DNA from: Thalassobius sp034670005
GTDB taxonomy: Bacteria; Pseudomonadota; Alphaproteobacteria; Rhodobacterales; Rhodobacteraceae
Length of the DNA: 64,000 bases
Assembly: GCF_034670005.1 (NCBI RefSeq)
Contig: NZ_JAXMOH010000009.1
Location: forward strand, 62,001-126,000
Direction: 5' to 3'
The translations under genes and the position numbers were made by a program. Numbering within the stretch: the first letter of the stretch is position 1; each line of letters begins with the position of its first letter. The notes under the pieces are model-generated. The model was not told the DNA's origin, searched no databases, and saw only the letters and a list, made by a program, of their open reading frames with translations. Positions 18,041-27,059 of the stretch are shown here, piece by piece.

Positions 18041-19503
18041 GCGAATTCCCCCTGCACGAACCAGGCGGGGTTTTGCGGCGTGTAAAACAGCCACAACCGG
18101 CGCCCCTCGCGCGTGTCCACCTTCCAGTAATCGCGCACCCCCATGCGCCAGTTGTCATCCGAAAACCACCATTCCGGCGCGATCCGTTCGGGGCCGGTGG
18201 CGCGCCCCGTGGTCAGCCGCATCCGCCGCCAGCGGAACCGCTCGGGCGGGCGGTTGCCGGTGCCCGCGATGGGAACCGGCGCAAACAGCCGCAGCGGCCG
18301 CGGCCGCAGGGCCACCCACCCGCCTTGCGCCGCACTGAACGCGGCCGGCGCGATGATAAAGCCACGTTCGGGGATATGGCTGTCGGCGGGCAGGAACCGC
18401 TGAATGTTTTCCAGCCCGATCCGGGTGCCGATGCGGCTGATCAGATCGTCCAGCCGGTCGGGGGACACTTGTGTACTGCCGATCTGCTGAACCGGCAGCG
18501 GTTCGACCAACGTGGCTTCCAGCCGGATCTGGTCAATGCCGAACCCCGCATCCACCGCGCCGACGCCCCGTTCGAACAGCGGCAGGATACGCTGCGGATC
18601 ACGCATCGGCGCAGCAAGCCGCAGCTCGACCTGCTGGCTGCCCTGATCGACACGGCGCAGCGTCAGGGTCAGCGTCCGCGCCCCGGTCTCCTGCGCCTTG
18701 AGCTTGTCGCAAAGCGGCGCAAGCAGGCGGGCGGTCACCCCCATCACATCCCCGCTCAGGCCGATCGGGTCGGGCAATGTCATGCGCACGCCGTAATGCG
18801 GCGGGTCGTTTTCGGGTCCGACAGGTTCCAGCACCGTACCAAGCGCCTGATCGAGGCGCAGCATCAGGCCCGGACCGAACCGCCGGGCCAGCGGCGCGCG
18901 CGCGGCCCCCGACAGATCGCCAATGCTGCGCAGGCCCAGCCGTTGCAGCGCGGTCACCACCTTGTCATCAAGCCGCAGCGCCGCAACAGGAAGACCGGCA
19001 AGCCCGTCCTCGCCCTTGCCGTAATGCGCGAAAGCCCAGGCCGCCCCGCGCGTTTCCGCGATCCCCAGCCGAATGGTCAGCCCCGCCCGCGCGGCACCGG
19101 CCCGCATATCGGCCAGCATCTCCGCCTCGCCGCCCCACAGATGGGCGGACCCGGTGACATCAAGCACCAGCCCGTCCACCCCCTCGCGCCCGACCCACGG
19201 GCAATAGCGCGTCGCCCAACGGCGCAGCGCGGCCAGAAACCGCGCGTCAAGATCGGGCCGCGCGGGACGGCTCACCAGATCGGGACAAAAGGCACGCGCA
19301 TCGGCAAAGCTCATCCCGCGATGCAGGCCCAGCCGCTCGGCCTGCGCGTTAAGGCAATATATCCGCTCTGTGTTGCTCTCCCTCAGCGTCAGCGCGAAAG
19401 GCCCGTCAACCGGGCGTGCTCTCAGAACCCGGTCGCTCGCCAACCGGGGAAACCATATGCACACGACGCGTTTCCTGATTCCACCGAACATGCCAAGCAC
19501 CAA
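18037..19503 (-). CDS. imuB: ImuB, Y-family polymerase-like SOS mutagenesis factor
   Basis: A 488-residue Y-family DNA polymerase relative that acts as a hub binding DnaE2, ImuA and the beta clamp. The fold is seen in RVVCIWFPRLASDRV and GLHRGMSFADARAFCPDL, but the catalytic acids of true Y-family polymerases are missing at the first motif (C-I-W-F-P in place of the D-x-D region), as known for ImuB. The C-terminal half holds the little-finger-like part and a conserved tail ending WWFSDDNWRMGVRDYW. It overlaps imuA upstream by about 98 bp in another frame and dnaE2 downstream by 4 bp. Start at ATG 19503, with a second ATG four codons in. Confidence 0.92.
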   Translation of the reverse strand: MVLGMFGGIRKRVVCIWFPRLASDRVLRARPVDGPFALTLRESNTERIYCLNAQAERLGLHRGMSFADARAFCPDLVSRPARPDLDARFLAALRRWATRYCPWVGREGVDGLVLDVTGSAHLWGGEAEMLADMRAGAARAGLTIRLGIAETRGAAWAFAHYGKGEDGLAGLPVAALRLDDKVVTALQRLGLRSIGDLSGAARAPLARRFGPGLMLRLDQALGTVLEPVGPENDPPHYGVRMTLPDPIGLSGDVMGVTARLLAPLCDKLKAQETGARTLTLTLRRVDQGSQQVELRLAAPMRDPQRILPLFERGVGAVDAGFGIDQIRLEATLVEPLPVQQIGSTQVSPDRLDDLISRIGTRIGLENIQRFLPADSHIPERGFIIAPAAFSAAQGGWVALRPRPLRLFAPVPIAGTGNRPPERFRWRRMRLTTGRATGPERIAPEWWFSDDNWRMGVRDYWKVDTREGRRLWLFYTPQNPAWFVQGEFA

Positions 19504-19990
19504 GTGTTCCCGATTTGTTCTTAATAATTTCCCAACGCATCAGAGTCGAGTCTCCGCTGACGGGATCGAAGACGGGCGCGACCTGCCACCGGGTCTCGGC
19601 CGCGTTCGATCCCATGCCCTCGGGGATGATGCAAAGCCCCGTCGTGCCCCCCGCCTTGGCCGCCAGTTGCAATCGCCGCCCCTCGCGCAGGTTCAGCGCC
19701 CGGGTGACCTCGATCACGACAAAGGGGATCACCCCGTCCTTCAGTGCTTCTTCCGCAACCGCAAGACTGTCGGTCTGGTCCTTCGGCCGCGCCAGCAGAA
19801 GCCGCGAAGGATCGACAAGGGGCATCAGACCCAGCGGATCGAGAGCATCGGCAAGCCAGCCTTCCCGCACCCACAGAACAGTGCCCCGCGCGGGCGCGGC
19901 AATGGCTGCAAAGGCCATGCCCGAAGGCCCGCAAACCTCGTGAACGCGGGACGGGCGCAACGGAAAAGAACTGAGCAGATCGACTCGCAT
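19406..19990 (-). CDS. imuA: ImuA, RecA-like SOS mutagenesis protein
   Basis: A protein of about 194 residues resembling ImuA/SulA-like RecA-fold proteins (SRVHEVCGPSGMAFAAIAA near the N-terminus). ImuA cooperates with ImuB and DnaE2 in damage-induced mutagenesis and is the first gene of the unit. The ATG at 19990 (MRVDLLSSF) is preferred over one at 20026, because an SOS box at 19997-20011 lies immediately upstream and would otherwise be inside the gene. The close spacing of box and start suggests a very short or leaderless transcript. No clear Walker A lysine was seen. Confidence 0.85.
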   Translation of the reverse strand: MRVDLLSSFPLRPSRVHEVCGPSGMAFAAIAAPARGTVLWVREGWLADALDPLGLMPLVDPSRLLLARPKDQTDSLAVAEEALKDGVIPFVVIEVTRALNLREGRRLQLAAKAGGTTGLCIIPEGMGSNAAETRWQVAPVFDPVSGDSTLMRWEIIKNKSGTLGAWHVRWNQETRRVHMVSPVGERPGSESTPG

Positions 19991-19996
19991 GGAAAA

Positions 19997-20011
19997 GAAC
20001 GTAAGGCGAAC
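19997..20011 (-). promoter_or_regulatory. LexA SOS box of the imuA-imuB-dnaE2 operon
   Basis: GAACGTAAGGCGAAC on the plus strand, an exact GAAC-N7-GAAC direct repeat (GTTC-N7-GTTC on the operon strand), which is the established alphaproteobacterial LexA recognition sequence. It ends six bases before the imuA ATG, so LexA would block the transcription start region. Confidence 0.88.
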
Positions 20012-20065
20012 AGCCAAAAATTCCAATGCCCCGAGCGACGCTCAGGCGTCACATGCCGCGCGCCC

Positions 20066-21235
20066 TCAAAGCGGTTTTTGCAACAAGGCGATGACCGCCC
20101 CGATCAGCAACAAACCGGCGGCAGCCACAAGGCTGACCCCGATATTGCCGAACAAATCCCCGACCAATCCGGCCCCATACGGCCCCAGCGTCTGCGCCAC
20201 GGCAAAAACCACCGTGAACAGGCTGATCGCGCGGCCCCAGCTTTCGGGGGGCAGGTTCTGCCGGGTGAAATTGGTAACCGCCCCCGGCGCCATAAACACC
20301 GACAGGCCGAACACCACCGCCGAAATCAGCAGCGCGGCGCCATTGGGCAACACCACCGGCAAGGCCGACCCGATGGCGATGCCGCTCAGGATCAGCGCCA
20401 AAGGCACCCCCGACGCGTAGCGCGCCAGAACCCGCCGCCACACCAGCGGCGACAGGCAGATGCACAGGCCCAGAATGACCCAGACCAGCGCAATGAACCC
20501 GGCCCCCGCCGCCTGTTCGGTCATCCATGCCGACAGGAAGGTCAGGTAAACGATATAGCCCAGCCCGAACCCGGCATAGCCCGCCATTTCCGGCAGCATC
20601 CGGCGCAGCGGCAACGGCACGGCCCCGGCCCGGGATTGCACCGGCGCCCGCAGTTGCAGCGCCGACCAAAGCCCAAGGGGCAGGAAAGACAGGCTGACGA
20701 TGCCGATGGCGATCCAGCCGACCGGCCATGCGCCGGGGCCGTAGGCGTCCAGCATCAGCGGCAACCCGGCCCCCGCCAGCACGATGCCCAAACCGCCACC
20801 GGACCCGAACAGGATCGCAATCGCCAATGCGTTGCGGCGCGGATCGTCACGGAACAACCCCGCGGTCAAAGCCCCGGCGGTGGAAAACGACATCGCGCCG
20901 AAAATCCCCGCCAGGATACGCCACATCGTCTGCCACCACAGCGCCGCGTTCAGCCCGGTCGCCAGCAGCGCCAGCGTGGTGGTGATCAGCCCGAAGGCAA
21001 ACAGGCGGTTGGGCGATATGTGCCGGATCAGCAGCATGGTCAGGATCGCCCCGGCGATATAGCCCAGCGCATTGGCGGTGTTCAGCCACCCGGCCTGCGC
21101 GAAATTCCACCCCATTTCGGATTTCATCGCGGGCAGCATCAGCCCATAGGCAAAGCGCGCAAACCCGTTCGTCACCGTCACGCCCAGCGCCAGCCCCGCC
21201 AACACCAGCCACGGACGGGCCGGACCGGCGGTCAT
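20066..21235 (-). CDS. YbfB/YjiJ-like MFS transporter
   Basis: Membrane permease of about 389 residues with 12 predicted hydrophobic segments, starting from LVLAGLALGVTVTNGFARFAYG, a signature of the YbfB/YjiJ branch of the major facilitator superfamily. Substrates of this branch are poorly known. The frame opens upstream at 21328, but the ATG at 21235 (MTAGPARPW) leads straight into the first membrane helix and is preferred. It ends 55 bp beyond the SOS box of imuA, transcribed in the same direction, but its product has no evident link to mutagenesis. Confidence 0.82.
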   Translation of the reverse strand: MTAGPARPWLVLAGLALGVTVTNGFARFAYGLMLPAMKSEMGWNFAQAGWLNTANALGYIAGAILTMLLIRHISPNRLFAFGLITTTLALLATGLNAALWWQTMWRILAGIFGAMSFSTAGALTAGLFRDDPRRNALAIAILFGSGGGLGIVLAGAGLPLMLDAYGPGAWPVGWIAIGIVSLSFLPLGLWSALQLRAPVQSRAGAVPLPLRRMLPEMAGYAGFGLGYIVYLTFLSAWMTEQAAGAGFIALVWVILGLCICLSPLVWRRVLARYASGVPLALILSGIAIGSALPVVLPNGAALLISAVVFGLSVFMAPGAVTNFTRQNLPPESWGRAISLFTVVFAVAQTLGPYGAGLVGDLFGNIGVSLVAAAGLLLIGAVIALLQKPL

Positions 21236-21735
21236 TCCAGACCATCCGCAAAGAAGGGCAAAAAGGGCATAAGGGTCCTCGCTCTGTCCGGCAGTCCAAG
21301 CAGAACGCCAACCCATCCACCCTGCCAACGATACGCCGGGGGTTCAAGCCGTTTCGCCGCCAACTCCGCCCCGCCCCGACCTTGAGCGGACCGCAGGCCC
21401 GCGGTTTCACCGGAACGGTGAAAGCCCGCTCCGGAGCAAGAGCCAAGAGGATGAGGGGCCAAGGTATGAGGAGCCGGTTTGCGATCCGGCCAGCCCCAAT
21501 GGCAGCTTTGCGCAGGAAGCCGACTTTGCAGAGTCGAGGTAACCGCGTGGGGCCGAATGGCGCTTCCGGCCCAAAGCGGCAGTTCGCATAAAGCCCGAAC
21601 AACAGCCGATGCCAGAGCAAAGCGGACATGATCCTCTGACACGCCGGGTGGGCAGTACAAGTACATCCTGCGTAGAAGCCGACAGGGAAACCGGGTAGGC
21701 TGATTTAGGGATCAAAAACGCGGGAGACACAAGCA
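21236..21735. other. 500-bp noncoding stretch leading into the low-GC patch
   Basis: No convincing gene. From about 21380 the text is a mosaic of short GC-rich blocks (for example AATGGCAGCTTTGCGCAGG and GTTCGCATAAAGCCCGAAC) of a kind often seen as degenerate intergenic filler in Rhodobacterales, as remembered. Base composition falls from about 21640 onward, where the leader of the orphan gene begins. No inverted repeats, tRNA or integrase remnant were found. Confidence 0.4.
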
Positions 21736-23481
21736 TTGTTGGATGAGCTAATCAGTTGGGTTCTTAGCTCTTGGGCAAGGTTCTCAAAATGGTGGGACCA
21801 AAACTTGATTGTGGTCGAACGCGATGACTACGCCCCCTTGCTCGATATCGGCGGCTTTCTCGGCATTCTTGCGTTCTCTGTAGCCGTTTTCACTCTCACC
21901 AGTCCAAGATTTCAAATCAGGCAGGCGACGGCAATCATTCCCTTTCGACCTCTATTCTTTGGCACGCTTCTCGTTTCCGCCGTCATTACGTTCGCCATTG
22001 AAGCCTGTATTCTCTACGGTGTTCGGTTTCCAAGTTTCCTAAACCCAAATACGATCAATTTTCTTATCACCGCTACGATTGCGATATTGATCCTCTACTG
22101 GATGAAGATTTGCTTTATAAGGCCACCCCGGTTCTCCATGTTTACCGCCAAGCATTTCTTCCAGCAGACATATGTCCATATCGCAAATGGAAGCAAGGAA
22201 GAGATGCTTGCATTGGCGCGTGAGATTATGCGCGAAGCCCCCAGATTGATCCGCCATACGCCACGCAGGCAAAGGCACTATTTCGAAGATGACACGCCGG
22301 TGAAACTGTCAGCGCTGCAAACGCACGCTCACTACCTCAACTCGCTCCTGTCCGATACTCGGTTCTGCGACGTTGTCGCGAAAGAGATACCCTCATTTCC
22401 TGCTCATATGGTGGAAGTAGCTGTCAAACTAGAAAGGTACGATGCCCCCATTCATCTTATGGTAAGGCGTTTTATAATAGCCATGCTCAGCAATCCGGGC
22501 TCGGCATTATTTGTCGAGAATGAATGGCTAGGCCAAGGTTTTATAGGCAATCAAAAACCCATAACTCGATCTATCTTTGGTAATTGGTATCTGCTGGAAG
22601 GCTATGAGTTGGGTTTGGAAGCGCCGCTTGATCTGGATTATCCGCATGCTCGCAGTTGGGACAGAGACGCTTGGCGCGTGTATTTCGGCATGGCACGCGA
22701 GTACATTCGTGGGCTAACATCCAATGAGAGGGTGAATTGGGATACTCGAGGCATCCAACACATTCTTGAAACAACAAAGCAAGCGTACGATCAACTGGGC
22801 GATCTGAAGAAGTATGAGGACACGTTCAGTCCATACAACCCAACCTGGCAAGCCAAAGAGGCCAATGACTTCTTGAAAGACCTCGTCAAAGCATTCGATG
22901 AAAGCAAGGGTTGGGTTGGCTTCGATAGAAGAGATGATTTTAGGTACGGACACGACCTGTCGTCAGGTATTGCCGCGCTACTATTCGAGACGATTTTCAA
23001 CGCGGCGCAGGTCAATACGAAGGAATTCCGGATGTGGGACGTTCAACGCAACACTGTGTGGGCACCTATTGAAAGACACGAGATCAGAGATACTGAAATC
23101 ATGAAAATGGTCCGTCGAAAGCTTCGACGGATGATCTGGGATGAGATCGGGCGTATGGATGACTTCCCAAATTACGAAGGAGCGGCATATATTCGTTTCT
23201 GTCTGAACGTCTTGGGCTTCTACGACGAGAGCATCCATCGGAAGGACACCTTGGAAAGAGACAGTTGGGCACTTGCGAAAGTTGTCGCAGGGTGGGTGAA
23301 AAAGAATTACCAAACGATTGCAGTATCACACCCACCTGTGGCTGAGGCAATGCTACCTGCCAACATTGATTATAATCGTGATACACAAACACTTGTGAGG
23401 ACGCACGATGACACGTTGACTGGTGTGCCACGTCTGAAATCTTTCGCACTTGATCCTCCGCGTGATGTCCCTAATGGATAG
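21736..23481 (+). CDS. Orphan membrane-anchored protein of unknown function in a low-GC patch
   Basis: I do not recognise this 581-residue protein. The N-terminal 130 residues hold three hydrophobic segments (about 37-55, 73-95 and 107-126). A soluble, charged, helix-rich region of about 450 residues follows, presumably cytoplasmic, with no ATPase, nuclease, kinase or toxin motif I can name. It begins with TTG (21736, or the next codon 21739), with GGAG ten bases upstream. Codon use and GC content differ plainly from all neighbours (many ATA, AGA, TTA and AAT codons), pointing to recent transfer. It stands alone: no mobilisation gene, partner or repeat flanks it. A defence or stress role is only a guess. 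Confidence 0.75.
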   Translation: MLDELISWVLSSWARFSKWWDQNLIVVERDDYAPLLDIGGFLGILAFSVAVFTLTSPRFQIRQATAIIPFRPLFFGTLLVSAVITFAIEACILYGVRFPSFLNPNTINFLITATIAILILYWMKICFIRPPRFSMFTAKHFFQQTYVHIANGSKEEMLALAREIMREAPRLIRHTPRRQRHYFEDDTPVKLSALQTHAHYLNSLLSDTRFCDVVAKEIPSFPAHMVEVAVKLERYDAPIHLMVRRFIIAMLSNPGSALFVENEWLGQGFIGNQKPITRSIFGNWYLLEGYELGLEAPLDLDYPHARSWDRDAWRVYFGMAREYIRGLTSNERVNWDTRGIQHILETTKQAYDQLGDLKKYEDTFSPYNPTWQAKEANDFLKDLVKAFDESKGWVGFDRRDDFRYGHDLSSGIAALLFETIFNAAQVNTKEFRMWDVQRNTVWAPIERHEIRDTEIMKMVRRKLRRMIWDEIGRMDDFPNYEGAAYIRFCLNVLGFYDESIHRKDTLERDSWALAKVVAGWVKKNYQTIAVSHPPVAEAMLPANIDYNRDTQTLVRTHDDTLTGVPRLKSFALDPPRDVPNG

Positions 23482-23708
23482 GAAAAGGTTCTATTGGCAG
23501 CCTCCAGACCTTCTGTGCTTGAAGTCTGAATAGGTGCCACGGGCCATACCCTGAACGATGCAGAGTCCGCTTTTCCCCGCATTTCGGAATTTGCTGAAGT
23601 GTGCGGCGAAAGACCGCTCCCCGCCCTACTTGCAGGGGCAACGTTGGCACGTCGCGGGCGACCTTCAAGTCCGCTTTGGGGCTGGCAGCAGCCCTTCACC
23701 GCCCGGAA
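23482..23708. other. Noncoding flank of the low-GC patch
   Basis: Composition returns to the local average near 23560. No gene supported. The stretch has the same filler-like character as the left flank. No direct repeat shared with 21236-21735 was found by eye. Confidence 0.35.
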
Positions 23709-23742
23709 CAGGAAGGGCGGTTCTGCCTTCACAGAACCGCCC
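23709..23742 (-). terminator. Terminator of the acetoacetyl-CoA synthetase gene
   Basis: Perfect 11-bp stem, GGGCGGTTCTG (23715-23725) and CAGAACCGCCC (23732-23742) with loop CCTTCA. On the minus strand it is followed by TTCCTGTTCC, a modest T-rich tail, 39 bp after the stop of the synthetase gene. Confidence 0.7.
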
Positions 23743-23780
23743 CCAAGCCCATGCCCATTCCCCACTTGCCGCGCAGCGGA

Positions 23781-25775
23781 TCAACCCGCTTCCGCGTGGA
23801 ACCCTTCGGCGAACTGATCGTACCAGCTCAGGCAACCGGGGTTCGACATGGCGTCCGCGGTGGCGACCTCGGCCATGGTCTGTCCCAGCAGGCGCCGCTT
23901 GATCGGAACCTCCAGCTTCTTGCCGGTCAGCGTATAGGGAATATCCGGTGCCGCCACGATCCGGTTGGGGATATGATGCGGCGACACCTTTTGTTTCAGC
24001 GCCGCGATGATCTCCGCTTCCAGTTCCGGGGTCAGCTCCGCCGTCCCGGCCATCTTCAGGAACAGGATCATGCAGGACGGTTTACCCAGATATTCCAGAT
24101 CCACCACCAGACTGTCATCGACACCGTCCATTTCATCGACCACACGGTAGATGTCTGCGGTCCCCATGCGGATACCGTGGCGGTTGATCGTGGCGTCCGA
24201 CCGGCCGTAAATGATCGCCCCGCCCGTCGCCGTGATCTTGACCCAATCGCCCTGCCGCCAGACCCCCGGATAAGTGTCGAAATAGCTGCCATGCAGGCGG
24301 CTGCCATCTTCGTCGCCCCAGAAATACAAAGGCATCGACGGCATTGGCGTGGTGCAGACCAATTCGCCCACCTCGTCGATGACCGGCTCTCCCTCCGCGT
24401 CGAAGGCATAGACCCCGGCACCAAGCGACCGGCACTGCATTTCCCCGACATGCACCGGCAGGGTCGGTGATCCGGCCAGGAAAACCCCGGCCAGATCGGT
24501 GCCCCCGGCGATCGGCGCGATCCAGATATCGGCCCGCACATTTTCGTAAACCCACTGATACGCCTCGGGCGGCAGCGGCGACCCGGTCGATCCCAGCATC
24601 CTGAGCCCGCTCAGATCGGCCTCGTCCTTCGGCACGATCCCGGCCTTCATGCACAGCGTGTACCACGCGGCCCCGGCCCCGAACACGGTCACGCCCGCCT
24701 TTTCGATGAACCGCCACAGCCGCCCCGCATCGGGGAACCCGGGGCTGCCCTCGGCCAGCGCGATGGTGGCCCCGGTCAGCAACCCGCCGACCTGACAGTT
24801 CCACATGATCCAGCCGGTCGAGGTGTACCAGCTGAACACATCCTGCGCGTCCACATCGCAATGCAGCCCCAGCAGCTTGAGATGTTCCAGCATGACGCCG
24901 CCGTGACCGTGGACAATCGCCTTGGGGCTGCCGGTGGTGCCCGACGAATAGACCACCCAGAGCGGATGATCGAACGGAACCATCGTCGGTTCGAACGCGA
25001 CATCCCGCGCCGCCGTCGCCTCGGTCCAGTCCGTCCGGGTCAGCGCGCCGGGCTCGACCCCGTCTGCGGCATCCATCGAAATCCACGCCGCCAGCGTCGG
25101 CAACCCGGCCAGCAATTGCGACACCTCGGCGCTGCGATCATAGGCGCGACCGGAAAATGTATAGCCCGACACGGTCAGGATCGCCTTCGGCTCGATCTGA
25201 CGGAACCGTTCCAACACGGTCGCGGCCCCCATGTCCGGCGCGCAAAGCGACCAGACCGCCCCGATACTGACCGTTGCCAGAAAGGCGATGATCGTATCGG
25301 GCGTATTGGGCAGGTAGGCCACCACCCGATCCCCCTGGCTGACGCCCAGCTTGCGCAGCGCCGCCGCGGCCGCCGCGGTCTTCTGTTGCAGCTCGGTCCA
25401 GTCGATCTCGCTCAGGGTGCCGTCTTCTGCCTCGTGGCGAATGGCACAGCGGTCGGGGCGGACATGGCTGAACACATGGGCGGCGTAATTCACCGTCGCG
25501 CCGGGAAACCAGACAGCCCCCGGCATGCCGCCCCGTTCCAGCGCGCTGCTGTGCGGGGTCGGTGACTGCACCTCGGCCCAGACGAAAATGGCCTCCCAGA
25601 ACGCATCGGGCTGCGCGACCGACCATTCCCAAAGCGCATTGTAATCCACCAATTGCAGACCTTCGCGCTGTTCGATCCATCGCATGAAAGCCGTCATATT
25701 GCTGGCATCCACAAAGGCATCCGTGGGTGTCCAGGCGGGATCGTTTGCAGGAATCGTATTGTCAGTTATCGTCAT
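23781..25775 (-). CDS. Acetoacetate--CoA ligase
   Basis: Adenylate-forming enzyme that activates acetoacetate to acetoacetyl-CoA with ATP, linking ketone bodies and polyhydroxybutyrate turnover to central metabolism. Length (about 664 residues) fits the AacS group. Visible motifs are the P-loop-like YSSGTTGSPKAIVHG, the family-typical GWIMWN, and the C-terminal catalytic Lys in TGKKLEVPIKRRLLG. ATG at 25775 (MTITDNTIPAND) is chosen over a GTG at 25829 because homologues usually begin shortly before the W-x-P motif. Two CTGTCACA repeats lie upstream (25823-25830 and 25845-25852). Its neighbours do not form an evident pathway with it. Confidence 0.9.
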   Translation of the reverse strand: MTITDNTIPANDPAWTPTDAFVDASNMTAFMRWIEQREGLQLVDYNALWEWSVAQPDAFWEAIFVWAEVQSPTPHSSALERGGMPGAVWFPGATVNYAAHVFSHVRPDRCAIRHEAEDGTLSEIDWTELQQKTAAAAAALRKLGVSQGDRVVAYLPNTPDTIIAFLATVSIGAVWSLCAPDMGAATVLERFRQIEPKAILTVSGYTFSGRAYDRSAEVSQLLAGLPTLAAWISMDAADGVEPGALTRTDWTEATAARDVAFEPTMVPFDHPLWVVYSSGTTGSPKAIVHGHGGVMLEHLKLLGLHCDVDAQDVFSWYTSTGWIMWNCQVGGLLTGATIALAEGSPGFPDAGRLWRFIEKAGVTVFGAGAAWYTLCMKAGIVPKDEADLSGLRMLGSTGSPLPPEAYQWVYENVRADIWIAPIAGGTDLAGVFLAGSPTLPVHVGEMQCRSLGAGVYAFDAEGEPVIDEVGELVCTTPMPSMPLYFWGDEDGSRLHGSYFDTYPGVWRQGDWVKITATGGAIIYGRSDATINRHGIRMGTADIYRVVDEMDGVDDSLVVDLEYLGKPSCMILFLKMAGTAELTPELEAEIIAALKQKVSPHHIPNRIVAAPDIPYTLTGKKLEVPIKRRLLGQTMAEVATADAMSNPGCLSWYDQFAEGFHAEAG

Positions 25776-25822
25776 AGCGTCGGCCAAATCCAAAATGCGC
25801 GCAGTCAAACACTGCACTGTTT

Positions 25823-25852
25823 CTGTCACAAGATCTGGCCAAAACTGTCACA
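25823..25852. promoter_or_regulatory. Direct repeat CTGTCACA upstream of the acetoacetate--CoA ligase
   Basis: Two copies of CTGTCACA, at 25823-25830 and 25845-25852, 22 bp apart (two helical turns), 48 bp upstream of the chosen start. The spacing suits a protein binding one face of the DNA. No regulator is implicated. Confidence 0.3.
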
Positions 25853-25987
25853 CAAAGCAGACCGCCGTCCACGCCAAATTCCACACGCTGCCCCCATCAG
25901 CCCGTCCCGCCCCCGGCCCTCGCCGGTGCCCGCCCCGGAACCGCGCGCCCCGCCAGTATTGGCGGCACGCGCGGATTGCTGCGGCTG

Positions 25988-26893
25988 TCACAGCTTGGCG
26001 CGCAGACGGTTCACCAACAGATCGTCCCGCAGGATGGTGTCTTTCATCGCGCAAAGCTCCCCGACATCCCAGGTCGCGCTCAGATACCGGCCCTTGGCCC
26101 AATCCGCCTGACCAGAACACAGCCAGACGGCAAAACTGGCGGCCAGATCCGGGTCGTCGATAAGATACTCATGCATGTTTTCCGGCATAGTCCGGCCAAG
26201 ATCGGTCGCCACGCCGCCGGGATGGATGGCGAAACAATTGATCCCGTCTTCGCCGTGATCGCTCTGAACAAATTCGCACAGCCGGTTGATGGCGTGTTTC
26301 GAGGTCTGGTAATCGGACGCCCCCGGCATCAGGTATTGAGCCCCGATAGAAGACAGCAGGATCAGATGACCGCCGCTTTTTCCCTCCGCGGCGCGCCTTT
26401 TCGCGCTCTCGATGAGATGGGGAATGGTGAAACGGATCACGTGATAGGCCCCCCGCACATTGACCTCCCAGTTGCGCCACCACCCCTCGGGATCGGATTC
26501 CCCGATCTTGACCCAAGGGCCAAGATATCCGGCATTCGCATCTGCCACATCAATACCGCCAAACCTCGCCACGCAATCCGCGACCGCCGCCTCGACCTGC
26601 GCGGCGCTGGTGACATCGCAAACCGAAAAGGCGCATTGCGTTTCCGGGTTGGCCTTTCGGACCAAATCCCGCGTTTCCTCAAGCGCGCTTTGCGTTCTGG
26701 CCGTAAGATAAACCGCCTTGGCCCCGGCCTCGGCAAAAGCAACGGCCGTGGCCTGACCGATCCCGCGGGATGCGCCGGCGATGAACACGACCTTGCCCAG
26801 CGCGCTCCCCTTCAGCGCCGCAGCCGGATCAATCGCGTCATATCTGGCACGATGCGCCGTGAGGTCGAGAAACTGGTCTTGAATTGACGACAT
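25988..26893 (-). CDS. SDR-family NAD(P)-dependent oxidoreductase
   Basis: Short-chain dehydrogenase of about 301 residues. It has the cofactor motif GASRGIGQA near residue 35 and a catalytic Tyr-x3-Lys in DYQTSKHA, preceded by a Ser in LLSSIGAQ. It contains NANAG-type spacing (VADANAGYLG). ATG at 26893 (MSSIQDQF) follows GGAGAG on the minus strand, so the frame upstream to 26995 is not used. Divergent from an AraC regulator (start 27060) over 166 bp, a classic regulator/target pair. Substrate unknown; SDRs of this kind reduce ketones or oxidise secondary alcohols. Confidence 0.87.
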   Translation of the reverse strand: MSSIQDQFLDLTAHRARYDAIDPAAALKGSALGKVVFIAGASRGIGQATAVAFAEAGAKAVYLTARTQSALEETRDLVRKANPETQCAFSVCDVTSAAQVEAAVADCVARFGGIDVADANAGYLGPWVKIGESDPEGWWRNWEVNVRGAYHVIRFTIPHLIESAKRRAAEGKSGGHLILLSSIGAQYLMPGASDYQTSKHAINRLCEFVQSDHGEDGINCFAIHPGGVATDLGRTMPENMHEYLIDDPDLAASFAVWLCSGQADWAKGRYLSATWDVGELCAMKDTILRDDLLVNRLRAKL

Positions 26894-27059
26894 TGGATAC
26901 TCTCCGGTTTTGAAAATGTCTGTGGAGAAAACAGATAACCGTGACGGCCAATCCCTGCCTGCCACATTCTCTGCAAAGCCTGCCAATTCCTGCAAAGAAA
27001 TGAATTATTACTGTTCTGACAGGCTGGTTCTGATATGCATTTCAGGCAAGGAGAAATAC

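Noticed and set aside
15101..18085. A 994-codon open frame on the plus strand
   Set aside because: Antisense shadow of dnaE2, Arg/His/Gln-rich, with no domain; high-GC DNA produces such frames.
19370..21385. A 671-codon plus-strand frame across imuA and the MFS gene
   Set aside because: Antisense shadow spanning two real genes and an SOS box; repetitive Arg/Gln/Pro composition.
21236..23780. Mobile-element boundaries around the low-GC gene
   Set aside because: No inverted terminal repeats, direct-repeat target duplication, tRNA end or integrase fragment could be seen on either flank, so the patch is described only by its composition.
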